From positions 1 through 42,356 of IMG/VR virus record IMGVR_UViG_3300002835_014852: a stretch of 42,356 nucleotides of DNA; one strand, written 5' to 3'. A program made the position numbers and the translations under genes. Every line of letters starts with the position of its first letter. The stretch's first letter is position 1. This document shows positions 8,233-17,747 of this stretch, in pieces. This DNA is from a virus. The notes below the pieces were generated by a model. It searched no databases. It worked only from the letters and a program-made list of their open reading frames with translations, and had not been told where the DNA came from.

Positions 8233-9258
8233 ATGGTTGCCTCAAATACAGCAATAAACACAGCAGCAGCAGAAAATGAATTTGGATTTGACGAATCATT
8301 CGAGAGTAAGAGAAATGAAGGTCATCCCTTTGCTCAACTAATAAACCCATCTATGCCTATCTCAGACGAAGAAGGCAATTCAAGACTTCAACCATACGGA
8401 CTTGCAATACGGCTAGACAACGCAGAAAAGGTTGGATTGACGAGCACGAGCCTAACAGAGAATGGCTGGGAAGAAGTGGACTATAAGTTCACTAGTGGAT
8501 CAGAAAAACTCTGGATGACTCGGAAACCGCGCTTTGTTATAGTAAAGAAAACACCAGTCTTTGTGTTTGACAAAAGTACCAAGCGGACTGTTGGAAAATT
8601 TGATGAAAAGGTGTACAACAACCTGCTTCACAAGACTTTCACTGAAGCATTCATTCTAATACTCGGCAAGAACAACGAATTGCTTCATTCAATCCCAGAG
8701 GGTGACGAATTTGATCCAGAATCCGAAGAAGCCTTACCAATGCCCTTAAAAATAAAATTAGGTGGCGCAGGGGGAACGAGGTTTGGGGTCTCTTACAGAT
8801 CATACGACAGAGAACTGAAGCTTGAGAAAGGCTTTATAGCCGAACTAGAACTTGCCTACGCCCAACTTCGTGGCGAAAAGAAACCCAAGAAAATGAACTC
8901 AATCTGGTACGCACACGGCATCTTTGCGCCGACAATTACTAGCAAACCAGCGGGTACGCCACCAAACGTCAAGGATGTGTGCGACTTTTCAAGATATGAA
9001 GTCCCTACCCCAGAAAAATTGGGGCAGAATCTAATCAAAGGCAAAACCGAGCTATCAAAGCTTATAATTGCGATCCACAATAAGTACGAGCAATACACTC
9101 CGAAAATAGGATCAACAAATCTAGACATCTTAGATGATGTCGAAGAGTTTGGTACTGCAACATCTGGGCGACCGAAAGTCCCAGCATCTGCATACATGGC
9201 TGGCACACAAGTAACAGCAAAAATTGAAGTAAGCGATGCTGATATGCCTCCATACTAA
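8233..9258 (+). CDS. probable ssDNA-binding/replication protein with acidic SSB-like tail
   Basis: 341 residues from the ATG at 8233, which follows an A/C-only leader. The sequence (NPSMPIS, QPYGLAIRLDNAE) resembles a family of uncharacterised cyanobacterial and phage proteins; I think DUF5895, from memory and unsure. The last residues EVSDADMPPY form an acidic tip ending in an aromatic, like the partner-binding tail of SSB proteins (DDDIPF). Together with its position just before a Dda-like helicase this suggests a ssDNA-binding role. Family and function are inference; the reading frame is certain. Confidence 0.75.
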   Translation: MVASNTAINTAAAENEFGFDESFESKRNEGHPFAQLINPSMPISDEEGNSRLQPYGLAIRLDNAEKVGLTSTSLTENGWEEVDYKFTSGSEKLWMTRKPRFVIVKKTPVFVFDKSTKRTVGKFDEKVYNNLLHKTFTEAFILILGKNNELLHSIPEGDEFDPESEEALPMPLKIKLGGAGGTRFGVSYRSYDRELKLEKGFIAELELAYAQLRGEKKPKKMNSIWYAHGIFAPTITSKPAGTPPNVKDVCDFSRYEVPTPEKLGQNLIKGKTELSKLIIAIHNKYEQYTPKIGSTNLDILDDVEEFGTATSGRPKVPASAYMAGTQVTAKIEVSDADMPPY

Positions 9259-9271
9259 AGGCTAAACCAAA

Positions 9272-9304
9272 AGTGCCAAGGTTATGTTGTATAACCCTGG
9301 CACT
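9272..9304. terminator. hairpin after the SSB-like gene
   Basis: AGTGCCAAGGTTAT (9272-9285) pairs with ATAACCCTGGCACT (9291-9304), 14 bp with one mismatch. It is followed by A rather than T on the plus strand, so it may be an RNA-stabilising or processing hairpin rather than a classical terminator. The 166 bp from here to 9470 hold A/C-rich leader sequence and no gene that I can see. Confidence 0.5.
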
Positions 9305-9470
9305 AAAAAAACACAAAAAACACAAATACAGCAAAACAAACTTACTGACATCTGGCTTTAATTAACTATATCAATAATCCACCAAGAAAGCTATAACCAC
9401 AGCAGGATTTTTAGATATAAAATTGTGCGTTTGCACGATAAACACAAAAACCAAAACACAAACAAAAACA

Positions 9471-10973
9471 ATGACTATATTACCAAACTCAATTGCTGAG
9501 TTAAGCGAATCAGATTTTAGCCTACCAAAATACACTTCTCCAGTAGAAAGACTTGTTAGCCCTAATGGTATGCTCCTAACAAAAGAGCAAACATCTGCGG
9601 TAGAGGTTCTTGTGAACTGGGCTATCCAGGCAATGGTTATCCCCAGAGAAGTCCCTGTCCGAGACAGATCAATTAGGCTTGAAGGCGTTCCTGGGGCTGG
9701 AAAATCAACGATCATAATGACCTTCGTAAGAGAACTTACGAATATAAAAAAGTGTGTAATTGCTGCCACAGCACCAACGCACAAAGCGAAGCGTGTCCTG
9801 ATAGACCTCGCGGTTGAAAATGCGATGTGGGATTTGAAAATCTCAACACTACAGTCCCAGCTAGGTCTTAAAACAGCCCTTGATGACATGGGCGAGGACG
9901 AATTTTTCTTTGACAACCGCAAACGCAAGATTCAAGAAAACGATATTGTCCTCGCGGACGAGGGGTCAATGATCAACCCAACGCAATGGTCATACCTGAA
10001 CAACATCCCCGACTGCCCACCAATGATAATTTCGTGCGATCGCAGCCAACTAAAACCTGTAGAATCAAGCGAGAAGTCACCAATATTCTTTGAAGTTAAG
10101 CGTGCAGTCTTCTTAACTAAAGCAATGCGTTACACAGGCGTAATAGGTGAGTATGTCGAAGCATTGCGGAAGAGCAAGACATTTGTAAATCCCATACCAT
10201 TTGCGGATGGGGAGAATTTGATTGTATGCAACAGAGACAAATGGCTTAATATGCTTGTTGACGAATTTTCCAACAACGAGACACCAAGTGCAAGAGCTTT
10301 GGCATTCACAAACAAGGGTGTTAAGTTTGTAAATAATTTTGTTCACTACGAATCAGGATTGAGAAAACACAATCTTAGTTATGCTGGGGTAAATGCACCA
10401 ATAGTCGAAATACCCCAATACGAAAACGGTATCTACATCATATTTAAAAAAGCCATCAATGAGTGGGATAAACTAGAAGGCAAGCGCGTTGTGCGCGTTC
10501 ACAACAGTACCGAAGCAAAAATAACGGAAGCGTACAAGACGGTTCACAATGATTACAATGCTTGGTTTCTAAGCATGGAGTGGTACGATGTTACTGTTCA
10601 TGGGCATATTATCCCTATGTCGTACCAGGGATACTGCTTGGATGACTCAAGCATGAAAAACTTTAACGGCGACTTAGAGGTTCTCAGGCAGCAGATATCA
10701 GAATATCTCCACGTTGAATACAGCCCAATAAAAACGGCTTTGAAAAGGGATATAGCCAGACATAGGGATATGTTCATAAATTGGGACAAGGGCGAGTTGT
10801 CAGCCCTCACATATACCTACGCTTCCACAATTCACACTGCCCAAGGAAGTGGATGGAAGTCTGCTTACGCTTTACTCCCAGATATCGTCAAATGTAGCGA
10901 TGGCTCGACACTACAGGAATTGATATATACCTGCATGACAAGAGCAAAAGAGAAACTAATTGTAATGATTTAA
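9471..10973 (+). CDS. SF1B DNA helicase, Dda/RecD-like
   Basis: 500 residues from the ATG at 9471 (an upstream TTG at 9423 lies in the A/C-rich leader). Walker A GVPGAGKST (72-80), Walker B DEGS (163-166), motif III-like CDRSQLKPV (189-197), conserved Arg220. C-terminal motifs V/VI are TIHTAQGS and YTCMTRAKEKL, the UvrD-C2-like fold of T4 Dda and RecD. It probably assists replication start and fork movement next to the SSB-like protein. No usual Shine-Dalgarno site. Confidence 0.92.
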   Translation: MTILPNSIAELSESDFSLPKYTSPVERLVSPNGMLLTKEQTSAVEVLVNWAIQAMVIPREVPVRDRSIRLEGVPGAGKSTIIMTFVRELTNIKKCVIAATAPTHKAKRVLIDLAVENAMWDLKISTLQSQLGLKTALDDMGEDEFFFDNRKRKIQENDIVLADEGSMINPTQWSYLNNIPDCPPMIISCDRSQLKPVESSEKSPIFFEVKRAVFLTKAMRYTGVIGEYVEALRKSKTFVNPIPFADGENLIVCNRDKWLNMLVDEFSNNETPSARALAFTNKGVKFVNNFVHYESGLRKHNLSYAGVNAPIVEIPQYENGIYIIFKKAINEWDKLEGKRVVRVHNSTEAKITEAYKTVHNDYNAWFLSMEWYDVTVHGHIIPMSYQGYCLDDSSMKNFNGDLEVLRQQISEYLHVEYSPIKTALKRDIARHRDMFINWDKGELSALTYTYASTIHTAQGSGWKSAYALLPDIVKCSDGSTLQELIYTCMTRAKEKLIVMI

Positions 10974-10977
10974 AGCT

Positions 10978-11018
10978 ATTCTACACAGTGCCTTTGTCTG
11001 GGCTGTGTAGAATATTTT
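10978..11018 (+). terminator. terminator after the Dda-like helicase
   Basis: ATTCTACACAG (10978-10988) pairs exactly with CTGTGTAGAAT (11003-11013), followed by ATTTTG. Sits between converging genes. Confidence 0.75.
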
Positions 11019-11059
11019 GTTTTGTTAATTTTATCTTCAAACGTTGACATTAGCTATTC

Positions 11060-11443
11060 TTAATTAAGCTCTAGTTCTTCGTCTTGTTTGTATGAATCTG
11101 GCTTAGATGCTAAAAGTGATAGTAAAATCTCCCTATTTTCCTCAAAAGCAGCCGACAAATTGCGGCCAGGAGCGAAATATGGGACTATTTTTTGAGGGAC
11201 ATTAACTTTCTCTTGGGTTTTTGGATTTTTACAGACTTTACCCTCGGTAAATTTATGATCAAAACTTCCAAACCCATGAATAGTAACTGTATTTCCTGCG
11301 GACAACTCCGCAATAAATGCACTAAAAATTTCATCAAAAACTAGCTTAACTGTAGTTTGAGGTAGTTTCGTACTTTTTGCAACGTTTGAAATTATACGCG
11401 ATTTAGAAACCTTGCCCACGCCTAACTTTTTCTTTCTTGGCAT
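11060..11443 (-). CDS. HU/IHF-like DNA-bending protein
   Basis: 127 residues. The hallmark segment GNTVTIHGFGSF, then NPKTQEKVNVPQ and PYFAPGRNLSAAF, is the beta-arm and end of the HU/IHF fold. A lysine-rich N-terminal extension (MPRKKKLG) and a ~25-residue acidic C-terminal tail are added to the usual ~90 residues. Likely helps origin opening, recombination or packaging. Upstream on the minus strand TTGACT (11481-11486) is a -35 candidate, with a poor -10. Confidence 0.92.
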   Translation of the reverse strand: MPRKKKLGVGKVSKSRIISNVAKSTKLPQTTVKLVFDEIFSAFIAELSAGNTVTIHGFGSFDHKFTEGKVCKNPKTQEKVNVPQKIVPYFAPGRNLSAAFEENREILLSLLASKPDSYKQDEELELN

Positions 11444-11583
11444 ACTGATAGAGTTCGCAACATTAATGCGATATTGTTTTAGTCAATAATAATAATAGCA
11501 TATATATCAAGTTAATATCGGTAATCGCTGAAGCCCGCCTATAAAACAATTTCAAAAAATTACTTTGTAATCATTGTATTACA

Positions 11584-11802
11584 TTGACTATTTTGCCCAA
11601 AAGTGTGGTTTAATAGAGTTGTTATATAAAATAAACATGAATATGGTTTTATACAGCAGAACATTCAAAGCAAAAACACAAAAAAAAGAAACAAACATGA
11701 AAAGCACAACTACACACCATCAGTAAATCTCATCACCATTATTAAATTTTGCTAAACGCTACAAACATCAAAAAACACAAAGCACAAAAAAAGTAGAAAA
11801 AT
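11584..11802 (+). promoter_or_regulatory. upstream region of the primase-helicase gene, with possible leader peptide
   Basis: The 359-bp gap 11444-11802 holds the minus-strand promoter of the HU-like gene and, on the plus strand, TTGACT (11584) with a -10-like TTTAAT (11609, 19-bp spacer). Downstream, 11637-11726 is an open frame of 29 codons (alternative ATG 11697, nine codons) that overlaps two A/C-rich blocks. The second block leads into the ATG at 11803. The peptide may be a leader or chance. Confidence 0.4.
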
Positions 11803-14800
11803 ATGGGGAACTTTACTAGCATCGGCAAAAACTGCCCAATATGCAACGGAAGAAAAAAACGCTGCTCCACTTTAAGCGATTCACTTTCGCAAGTAATCCA
11901 ATATCACTGCAGAGAAAATATTGAGCTACCAAACTACAAAAATCTCGGTCTTTCATCCATCGGCTTCTATATGTATAGTCCGATAGATATTGATGGCGAA
12001 CAAAATCAATACAAAAACACAGAAGAATATATTCCAACAATCTCCCAAGAGGAACGCCAAAAAGCGCGAGAAGTAGCAGAAAAAGAAGCATTTCTTGCTG
12101 AGGAATATCATAAAAACAGAATTTCACAACAATTAAGCCCAAAACAGAGGCACATTGAGTACGCAAAAATGCTCAAATCAATGAGCATAAGTGACATACA
12201 TAAAGGACACCTAAACGGAACAAGAGGTTTTTTACACGAACAAATAGAAATCAATGGATACAGATCGGTTGGCAAATTTGAAGCCGTAGATCCATCTATA
12301 TCCCCAAAAACTCCTGGTATTTTTGTAAACTACCTGGGAGAAACGGTAATAAATTATGGCGGGAGGGGGATTCTCCTTCCTGTACGCGACCTAGATCAAA
12401 ACATCGTCGCATTTCAAATTCGCAATACCGAAACACAGAAAGACAAAAATAAAAGTGGCGAAGACTTCGGCAAGTACCTATGGTCGGGATACCCACAAAC
12501 ACTTAAAACAGGCGCTGAAAATAAGCGTCTGTTTTATCCAAGCATACATTTACCAGAGAATGGTGAAAAACCTCTTCATATCGCAAATCCGCACAACCTT
12601 AAAGATGTTGAAATGCTATATCTGGCAGAAGGTGTATTAAAGCCAGATATAGCAGCATACAGATTTGAGCAGGCCATTGTAGGTTCTCCTGGCGGATCGT
12701 GGTACTCCTCACCAGAACAACTTTTTGCAGCTATCAACTACTTTAACACAAGAAATGTTGTTTTGTATGCTGATGCAGGGGCGATTATAAATTCTAATGT
12801 GATCACGATCTACAATCGGGTCAGACAATTACTTGAGAATGAGGGGATTGACTTTAAAATCGCATGGTGGGGTCAAATTGCGAAAACTGAAAGCAAATTT
12901 TTACAAAGTGGTCCACAATTTTCTGACATTGACGAGCTTGACGGATTCCATCCAGGATTTGGTCACAGTAAGCCAGACTTTGAAAAAATCCAATATCTAA
13001 CATGGGATCAATGGATAGATTTGGCGTATTCAGAAGAAATTATCGCCAAAAGACCCAAAAAAGATTTTAAAACTAATTTTGTAAAAGAATCAGAGGCAAG
13101 AGAAAGCCTACAGGAACTTATAGATGGCGTAAACGGAACAAAAAACAAGGCGAAATGGTGGGAAAATTACAAAAACCTCACCCAAAGAAAAAAACCAATC
13201 TTTGCTGCGGAAAAACCAGACAACATTGAATTGCCAGTATTTGATCAATCAATTATTGACGATTTTGCATTCGGATCAGAATTTGAGGAAGACAGAAATT
13301 TTACCCCAAGGCAAGATGATGAGAGTGAATCATCTTGCCATGAAGAACAAAAAGGAAAAAATACGGCAGAAAACAATGCCGTAAACTTTGACATATCTGA
13401 CAAGAAAAAATTCAATACCTGGAAGCGCAGAATTGAGTACACACCAACCCATGAGTTCAACGATCCATACGTAAGCATTGATCGCAAAATAGAGGCAAAC
13501 AGCATCTACACAATTAATTCTGGATTAGGGACAGGGAAAACTTGGTGGGCTTTAGAAATGCTCAAAGAAATGGATGCGCCATTCCTCTACGTCACCTTCA
13601 GAAATTCCCTTTGTGAGCAATTCATCGAACAGTGCAAAAAAAGAGGCATTGAATGCTCACACGGGAACGAAAGCGGCTTCAAATACCAAAATGACACACA
13701 AGTTTTCCAGGGCATGGCATTCTGCATTGACTCTTTACACAAGGTTTCCCTACCAAATCTTGACGGCAAAATCATAATCGTGGATGAGTCGTTCAGCACG
13801 ATACAGGAGATGATGACCAAGAAAAGCCTAGAGAAAGGCAGAGTTAGGCTGCTTGAATTTTTCAAGGAATCTCTTAAAAAATGTGCTGCCGCAATCTTCA
13901 TGGATGGTCACTTAACAGACAGCCTTGCTGACTATGTACATCAACTCGCGCCAGAGAAAAAAATAATCAAATACAAAAATAACTTTCAAGGAAGAAAGTT
14001 TGATATCACTTTTGTTAATGGATCTTACGACGACATAGCCAGCGACTATTACACCCAAGAAGAAATAAACGCTGGCACGAGTGAAAACGGCGAGAAAATT
14101 AAAATAAAGGTGCGCGATCGCTCACCTGTTCTAAATGCAATCAACAACTCAATTGGTAATATCTGTATTGCAACAGATAGCTTAAACCAATCAATGTCCC
14201 TAAACCAAAGGCTAAAAGACCAGGGAAGATTCGGGCTTGTTGTAAACAGCATCAGCTACAGGGAAAACTGGCTTTTATGCGCTGCCGATCCAGAGTCATC
14301 GGTGCAAAACTTCATCAAAGATGTAGACGGGTTTATTGAAAAATACAAACTCGAATACCTGATTTACACCCCAACAGCAGAGGCAGGGATAGACATCTCT
14401 ATCCACAAACGCATACCTAACTACTTCACTCACCAATACTGCCTATTCTTTAACGTAATTGGTACATTTGGACAATCGCAAATGATCGCTCGATTGCGTG
14501 ACCCAGAATGCCCACGAACAGTTTGGCTGTACCCACACCCAATGGGTACAGACTACGAGTACACAGGATGCTCAACCAAAGAGTATAGAAACATATTCCT
14601 GACGCAACAAAAAGCATACTTAATTCAGATGCGAAAGGATGCTGAACTTCAAGGGACACCAATCAACGAAGTACAAATGCTTGTTGAAGCTTCAAAAAAA
14701 GTTGTTGAAACAAGCACTTTTGAAGAGATTCACTCAACATTATGCTCCGATTTAATTTTAAAAATTAAATATGAGAAAAGTGAACCTCGCGGGTGCTTGT

Positions 14801-15984
14801 TAAACATTCTAAAAAGCTCTGGACATAAAATTTTAGAGGTAGCACTTTTAGAGTCCAAGCAAGCTACAGAACTCAATAAAGAGGCTTCTGATAATTTCAA
14901 AAAAGAAGAATCCGCAAATATAGCACAAGCAGAGGTGCTAGACTCCAAACAATATGATCTGGAATCGGCAAAAATAAATATATCAAGCGCGACAAGATAC
15001 AATCTTGAGAAAACTGGCATCAACTTCATAGTTCCAGGTATTACAGACAAATCTATATGGGATGCAGATTTTGTCTATCACGTAAAATATGGCGACAGGG
15101 CATTTTTAAGAGGGCAAAATAGATTCTACCTCTTCAACAACCAAGATGCCTTGATGAAGTATGAATTGAATAGACATAAAAACAACGTTTCCTATGCAAT
15201 ATTTAGCAACAAATACGAAAGCGTGACATTTGATGTAAACAATCAATATACACAAATCAGGCTCTTACAGGAAAGCAACATCTCTTGGTTTTTAAATCCA
15301 GATAACAATTGGTATGTAAAAAATGAATGGTTTGATGATTTTAATGGCACAAAATTTATTAATAAAAGCAATGACCCAGTAGCACAAAAAGTATTTGATT
15401 TCTTGATATTTTTCAACAAAAATTTAGAAATTTTTGGTAAGCAATTCCCAATCAAGAAAACAGCAAAATCAAAAAACCCCGCATCGGCAGCCACAAAACA
15501 AATCATAAAAATTATTCAATGGCTGGGGCTAAAAGTCAAATCCAAGAAATCAAGCGGATTTAAATACTCGATTGATCTGCAATCTTTCAGCCCATATCAC
15601 CAAGCTTGCCAAGATTGCCTCAAGGTCAAGTATAGCGATATCAAAGTACAAACAATACCCGACACAATTATTGAGAAGGGAGCGACGGTGTTCAACCTAG
15701 AGGTTGAACCCGCAAAAGAGCCGGACAAAGACTACAAATACACTTATCCATACGAGGTATTTAAGGCTTTAGAGGTGGTATGGCAAGATCAATACAGCAT
15801 TTACGCCATACTCCAACAATCAATGCCAGCGGTAGTTTCTGCACTAGTTTCCATACCCAACAGCTTCTACGGCACGACATCAGCGAACTATCTGAAAGAT
15901 ATCATTACCTGGGGTAACAAAAATCTAGCGAAGCCTGACGAGAAAGTGACGATAATAGAGAACGAAAAAGTCCCAATTGCTTAA
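11803..15984 (+). CDS. giant primase-helicase (Toprim/DUF3854-like plus SF2-type ATPase)
   Basis: 1393 residues. Zinc-binding N-terminus with C11, C14, C21 and C36. A Toprim-like domain follows (LAEG 274-277, YADAG 322-326), as in DUF3854 replication proteins of cyanobacterial plasmids and phages. After an acidic linker (about 485-535) comes a helicase: Walker A SGLGTGKT (573-580), Walker B VDES (660-663), motif V-like TPTAEAGID (856-864) and Q/R residues at 891-899. This layout fits origin-binding/priming proteins that start replication, so it is the best candidate initiator. No Shine-Dalgarno site; an A/C-rich leader precedes the ATG. Confidence 0.9.
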   Translation: MGNFTSIGKNCPICNGRKKRCSTLSDSLSQVIQYHCRENIELPNYKNLGLSSIGFYMYSPIDIDGEQNQYKNTEEYIPTISQEERQKAREVAEKEAFLAEEYHKNRISQQLSPKQRHIEYAKMLKSMSISDIHKGHLNGTRGFLHEQIEINGYRSVGKFEAVDPSISPKTPGIFVNYLGETVINYGGRGILLPVRDLDQNIVAFQIRNTETQKDKNKSGEDFGKYLWSGYPQTLKTGAENKRLFYPSIHLPENGEKPLHIANPHNLKDVEMLYLAEGVLKPDIAAYRFEQAIVGSPGGSWYSSPEQLFAAINYFNTRNVVLYADAGAIINSNVITIYNRVRQLLENEGIDFKIAWWGQIAKTESKFLQSGPQFSDIDELDGFHPGFGHSKPDFEKIQYLTWDQWIDLAYSEEIIAKRPKKDFKTNFVKESEARESLQELIDGVNGTKNKAKWWENYKNLTQRKKPIFAAEKPDNIELPVFDQSIIDDFAFGSEFEEDRNFTPRQDDESESSCHEEQKGKNTAENNAVNFDISDKKKFNTWKRRIEYTPTHEFNDPYVSIDRKIEANSIYTINSGLGTGKTWWALEMLKEMDAPFLYVTFRNSLCEQFIEQCKKRGIECSHGNESGFKYQNDTQVFQGMAFCIDSLHKVSLPNLDGKIIIVDESFSTIQEMMTKKSLEKGRVRLLEFFKESLKKCAAAIFMDGHLTDSLADYVHQLAPEKKIIKYKNNFQGRKFDITFVNGSYDDIASDYYTQEEINAGTSENGEKIKIKVRDRSPVLNAINNSIGNICIATDSLNQSMSLNQRLKDQGRFGLVVNSISYRENWLLCAADPESSVQNFIKDVDGFIEKYKLEYLIYTPTAEAGIDISIHKRIPNYFTHQYCLFFNVIGTFGQSQMIARLRDPECPRTVWLYPHPMGTDYEYTGCSTKEYRNIFLTQQKAYLIQMRKDAELQGTPINEVQMLVEASKKVVETSTFEEIHSTLCSDLILKIKYEKSEPRGCLLNILKSSGHKILEVALLESKQATELNKEASDNFKKEESANIAQAEVLDSKQYDLESAKINISSATRYNLEKTGINFIVPGITDKSIWDADFVYHVKYGDRAFLRGQNRFYLFNNQDALMKYELNRHKNNVSYAIFSNKYESVTFDVNNQYTQIRLLQESNISWFLNPDNNWYVKNEWFDDFNGTKFINKSNDPVAQKVFDFLIFFNKNLEIFGKQFPIKKTAKSKNPASAATKQIIKIIQWLGLKVKSKKSSGFKYSIDLQSFSPYHQACQDCLKVKYSDIKVQTIPDTIIEKGATVFNLEVEPAKEPDKDYKYTYPYEVFKALEVVWQDQYSIYAILQQSMPAVVSALVSIPNSFYGTTSANYLKDIITWGNKNLAKPDEKVTIIENEKVPIA

Positions 15985-16056
15985 GCGGTTGATATTGATC
16001 AACCGCTGGCAAAACTAACCAAAATAGACACAGATTTAACGTCTGTGTCTATTTTG
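15984..16056 (+). terminator. double terminator hairpin
   Basis: First hairpin AGCGGTTGAT (15984-15993)/ATCAACCGCT (15998-16007) starts on the stop codon. The second has 15-bp exact arms 16020-16034 and 16042-16056 and is followed by GGTGGGAATTTTT. The rest of the gap to 16526 holds a MITE-like element and the promoter of the next gene. Confidence 0.75.
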
Positions 16057-16177
16057 GTGGGAATTTTTGGCAGAATTATAGCAAAAACCTCGATTTTTTC
16101 ATTTTGTGTGCTTGTTTAGGCACAAGCAAAAGCAATGTAATACATTTGTAGTTTTAGACTAGTCGCACATAAGAGGC

Positions 16178-16309
16178 TGAAACCCCTATTCTCTCGTTAA
16201 AAAATCTGTGGCGGATTATAACATAAGGCGTGTCAAAAGTAAAGGGAAGATGCAAAGAAAAAAGGGCAGTTTCCTATAAGAAAGTGATCATCTTCCCAAC
16301 TTTATTTTA
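16178..16309. repeat. MITE-like inverted element, copy 1
   Basis: About 130 bp that recurs, reverse-complemented, at 30867-30999 with roughly ten differences. Inside it AAAGTAAAGGGAAGAT (16236-16251) is mirrored by ATCTTCCCAACTTTA (16290-16304), giving terminal inverted repeats around a ~40-bp centre. Conserved sequence continues outside these repeats on one side (16178-16235). No transposase in the window. Confidence 0.8.
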
Positions 16310-16473
16310 TTTTTTTGATAAATAGCTGTCGCCAATCATGTAGTACAAAACCATCGTTCCGTGAAGCTATCGCCCCAGTTTTGGGGTGTGTGAGGCGATC
16401 GCCCCCAAGTTGGGTAAACTATAAAGCCGTCAAATTATGCGCCAACGACGAGCGAACACCCCGACACAACTTT

Positions 16474-16501
16474 TTGACAATATGTAAAACAATGCTATAC
16501 T
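16474..16501 (+). promoter_or_regulatory. strong promoter of the Phd-like gene
   Basis: TTGACA (16474-16479), 16-bp spacer, TATACT (16496-16501), 25 bp before the ATG. It lies inside a spurious frame 16315-16506. Confidence 0.75.
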
Positions 16502-16526
16502 GTTAGAGACAAAAGAAAATAGTATT

Positions 16527-16892
16527 ATGCAGAAAATTAAGACAATACCGTTATCAGAAATCAGGAATAGTCTGCCTAAATTCAGAAGACAGGTTCAACT
16601 TGGCAACATTATCATCTTGCCTACTTTCTACGGGGATGTTGTGGGAGTATTTGTAAATTTGTCGTCCGCCGAAAATCTATCTATTAAGACTTCGACACAA
16701 TTGTCAATAGGCGAGTTTCGGACTAATATTACCCAGTGCTGGGAAAGGCTGCAAGCTGAACTTGATTGCTTCTACCTAACAAGCCATTTGCGAATGGTGA
16801 TGGCCTTTGTCTCGCCAAAGTACATCTCAGATTTAAGAATAGATTTGCCAATAAATATACTGGATTGTGGCGACACAGTAACTCAGCCCTAA
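16527..16892 (+). CDS. tandem Phd/YefM-like antitoxin-type protein, no toxin partner
   Basis: 121 residues built of two similar halves. Residues 7-50 (IPLSEIRNSLPKFRRQV ... GVFVNLSSAE) follow the Phd/YefM pattern 'S-x-x-E-x-R-x-x-L ... V-x-x-G-x-x-x-x-x-x-x-x-G-x-x-x-x-x-V-S'. Residues 59-102 (LSIGEFRTNI ... MAFVSPKY) repeat it more loosely. Phd proteins bind DNA with this half and neutralise a toxin with a C-terminal tail; no toxin gene follows. It may be an orphan regulator or a phage anti-toxin. The stop codon lies in the loop of the hairpin 16870-16914. Assignment from pattern only. Confidence 0.7.
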   Translation: MQKIKTIPLSEIRNSLPKFRRQVQLGNIIILPTFYGDVVGVFVNLSSAENLSIKTSTQLSIGEFRTNITQCWERLQAELDCFYLTSHLRMVMAFVSPKYISDLRIDLPINILDCGDTVTQP

Positions 16893-16914
16893 AAGGACTG
16901 AGTTACTGTGTCGC
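16870..16914 (+). terminator. 17-bp hairpin over the end of the Phd-like gene
   Basis: Arms 16870-16886 and 16898-16914 match exactly; the 11-nt loop contains the stop codon. The right arm overlaps the first bases of the conserved leader element, so termination and leader folding may compete. Confidence 0.7.
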
Positions 16915-16968
16915 TTCCCTCTCAACACTAAAGTGTTTGAATTTCCCACTTACCGCGAGGTCTTATGA
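16908..16968 (+). promoter_or_regulatory. conserved 61-nt leader element, copy A
   Basis: Matches 21538-21598 at 51 of 61 positions without gaps, up to and including the start codon. Invariant blocks: TTCCCTCTC, CACTAAAGTG, TTTC, CACTTACC, GAG, TCTTATGA. AAGTG can pair with CACTT (11-nt loop) or with the preceding CAC (TAAA loop), and CCTC can pair with the GAGG that serves as ribosome site. This looks like a cis-acting RNA controlling translation of gene 16965. Confidence 0.8.
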
Positions 16969-17648
16969 CAACATTTTTCAAATTTGACGAGAATCAAACA
17001 TATTATTCGCCAGAAATTCCCGAAGATATCACAGCAGCGATCGCCTATAACCGCAACTTAAATTATGGTGAAGCATTTGCTTATTTGTATCGCAGGTTTG
17101 GGGATTCTCCAGAGAAAAGAGATGAATATAAAGATTTGGCTGTTTATTGTTTATCAACACCATTAGAATCGGTAGCATTAGCGGTGTTCCCACATCATGA
17201 AAGCTATCCGTTTAAGTGCTGGGTTGATAGCGAAACTAGAAAAAAACTCTATCAAGAGAGCGAAGTAATTAGATATGAGTTTGAGGAAAGATTCAATGCT
17301 TGGTGCAAAGAAAACAATAAAATAGTTTTTCCTAAATATGGCTGGAAGAACACACCTGAAGAATTAGAATATCTAAAATCTTGGCTAATATCAAACAATT
17401 TAGAAATTTATGTGGATGCAGACATTAAGCTACCAAAAGAACTGGCTGACAAGTTTTTGAATGAATGTCAAGTAGAGTTTGTGGCTTTCAGGACTTGGTA
17501 TTTTGATAATGTTGAAAATGTCAATAATTTAGCTGGCGATTTTCACAAGCAAGTGCAAGCAGCTTTGATGGTAACGATCAAGGATTTACTAACCCCAGTA
17601 AATATTAGGGACTGGGAAATAAATATACTTGGCAAAATTGGTTCTTGA
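16965..17648 (+). CDS. hypothetical protein, 227 residues, under the conserved leader
   Basis: Charged, mostly helical and aromatic-rich (many W, Y and F), with no signal peptide or membrane segment. I recognise no family. GAGG lies four bases before the ATG inside the leader element shared with the delta' gene (21595), so the two are probably controlled together and this protein may serve replication. That link is inference. Confidence 0.8.
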   Translation: MTTFFKFDENQTYYSPEIPEDITAAIAYNRNLNYGEAFAYLYRRFGDSPEKRDEYKDLAVYCLSTPLESVALAVFPHHESYPFKCWVDSETRKKLYQESEVIRYEFEERFNAWCKENNKIVFPKYGWKNTPEELEYLKSWLISNNLEIYVDADIKLPKELADKFLNECQVEFVAFRTWYFDNVENVNNLAGDFHKQVQAALMVTIKDLLTPVNIRDWEINILGKIGS

Positions 17649-17717
17649 TGAAGATTTGGGCGTTAAACCTATTACAGATATGTAGAGAAATATGAGCGCA
17701 GTTGATGAAATAAAAGC

Positions 17718-17747
17718 TTGACTTTATTATCAACTTTGAGTTAATAT
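17718..17747 (+). promoter_or_regulatory. promoter of the DUF2786 gene
   Basis: TTGACT (17718-17723), 18-bp spacer, TAATAT (17742-17747). The -35 box lies in an imperfect hairpin (GTTGAT/ATCAAC) that may end the upstream transcript. Confidence 0.55.

Noticed and set aside
9371-9928. 185-codon minus-strand frame over the start of the Dda-like helicase
   Set aside because: It opposes a gene with complete helicase motifs; shadow frame.
16315-16506. 63-codon plus frame before the Phd-like gene
   Set aside because: It contains the promoter at 16474-16501 and reads like a translated cyanobacterial interspersed repeat (SFREAIAP).
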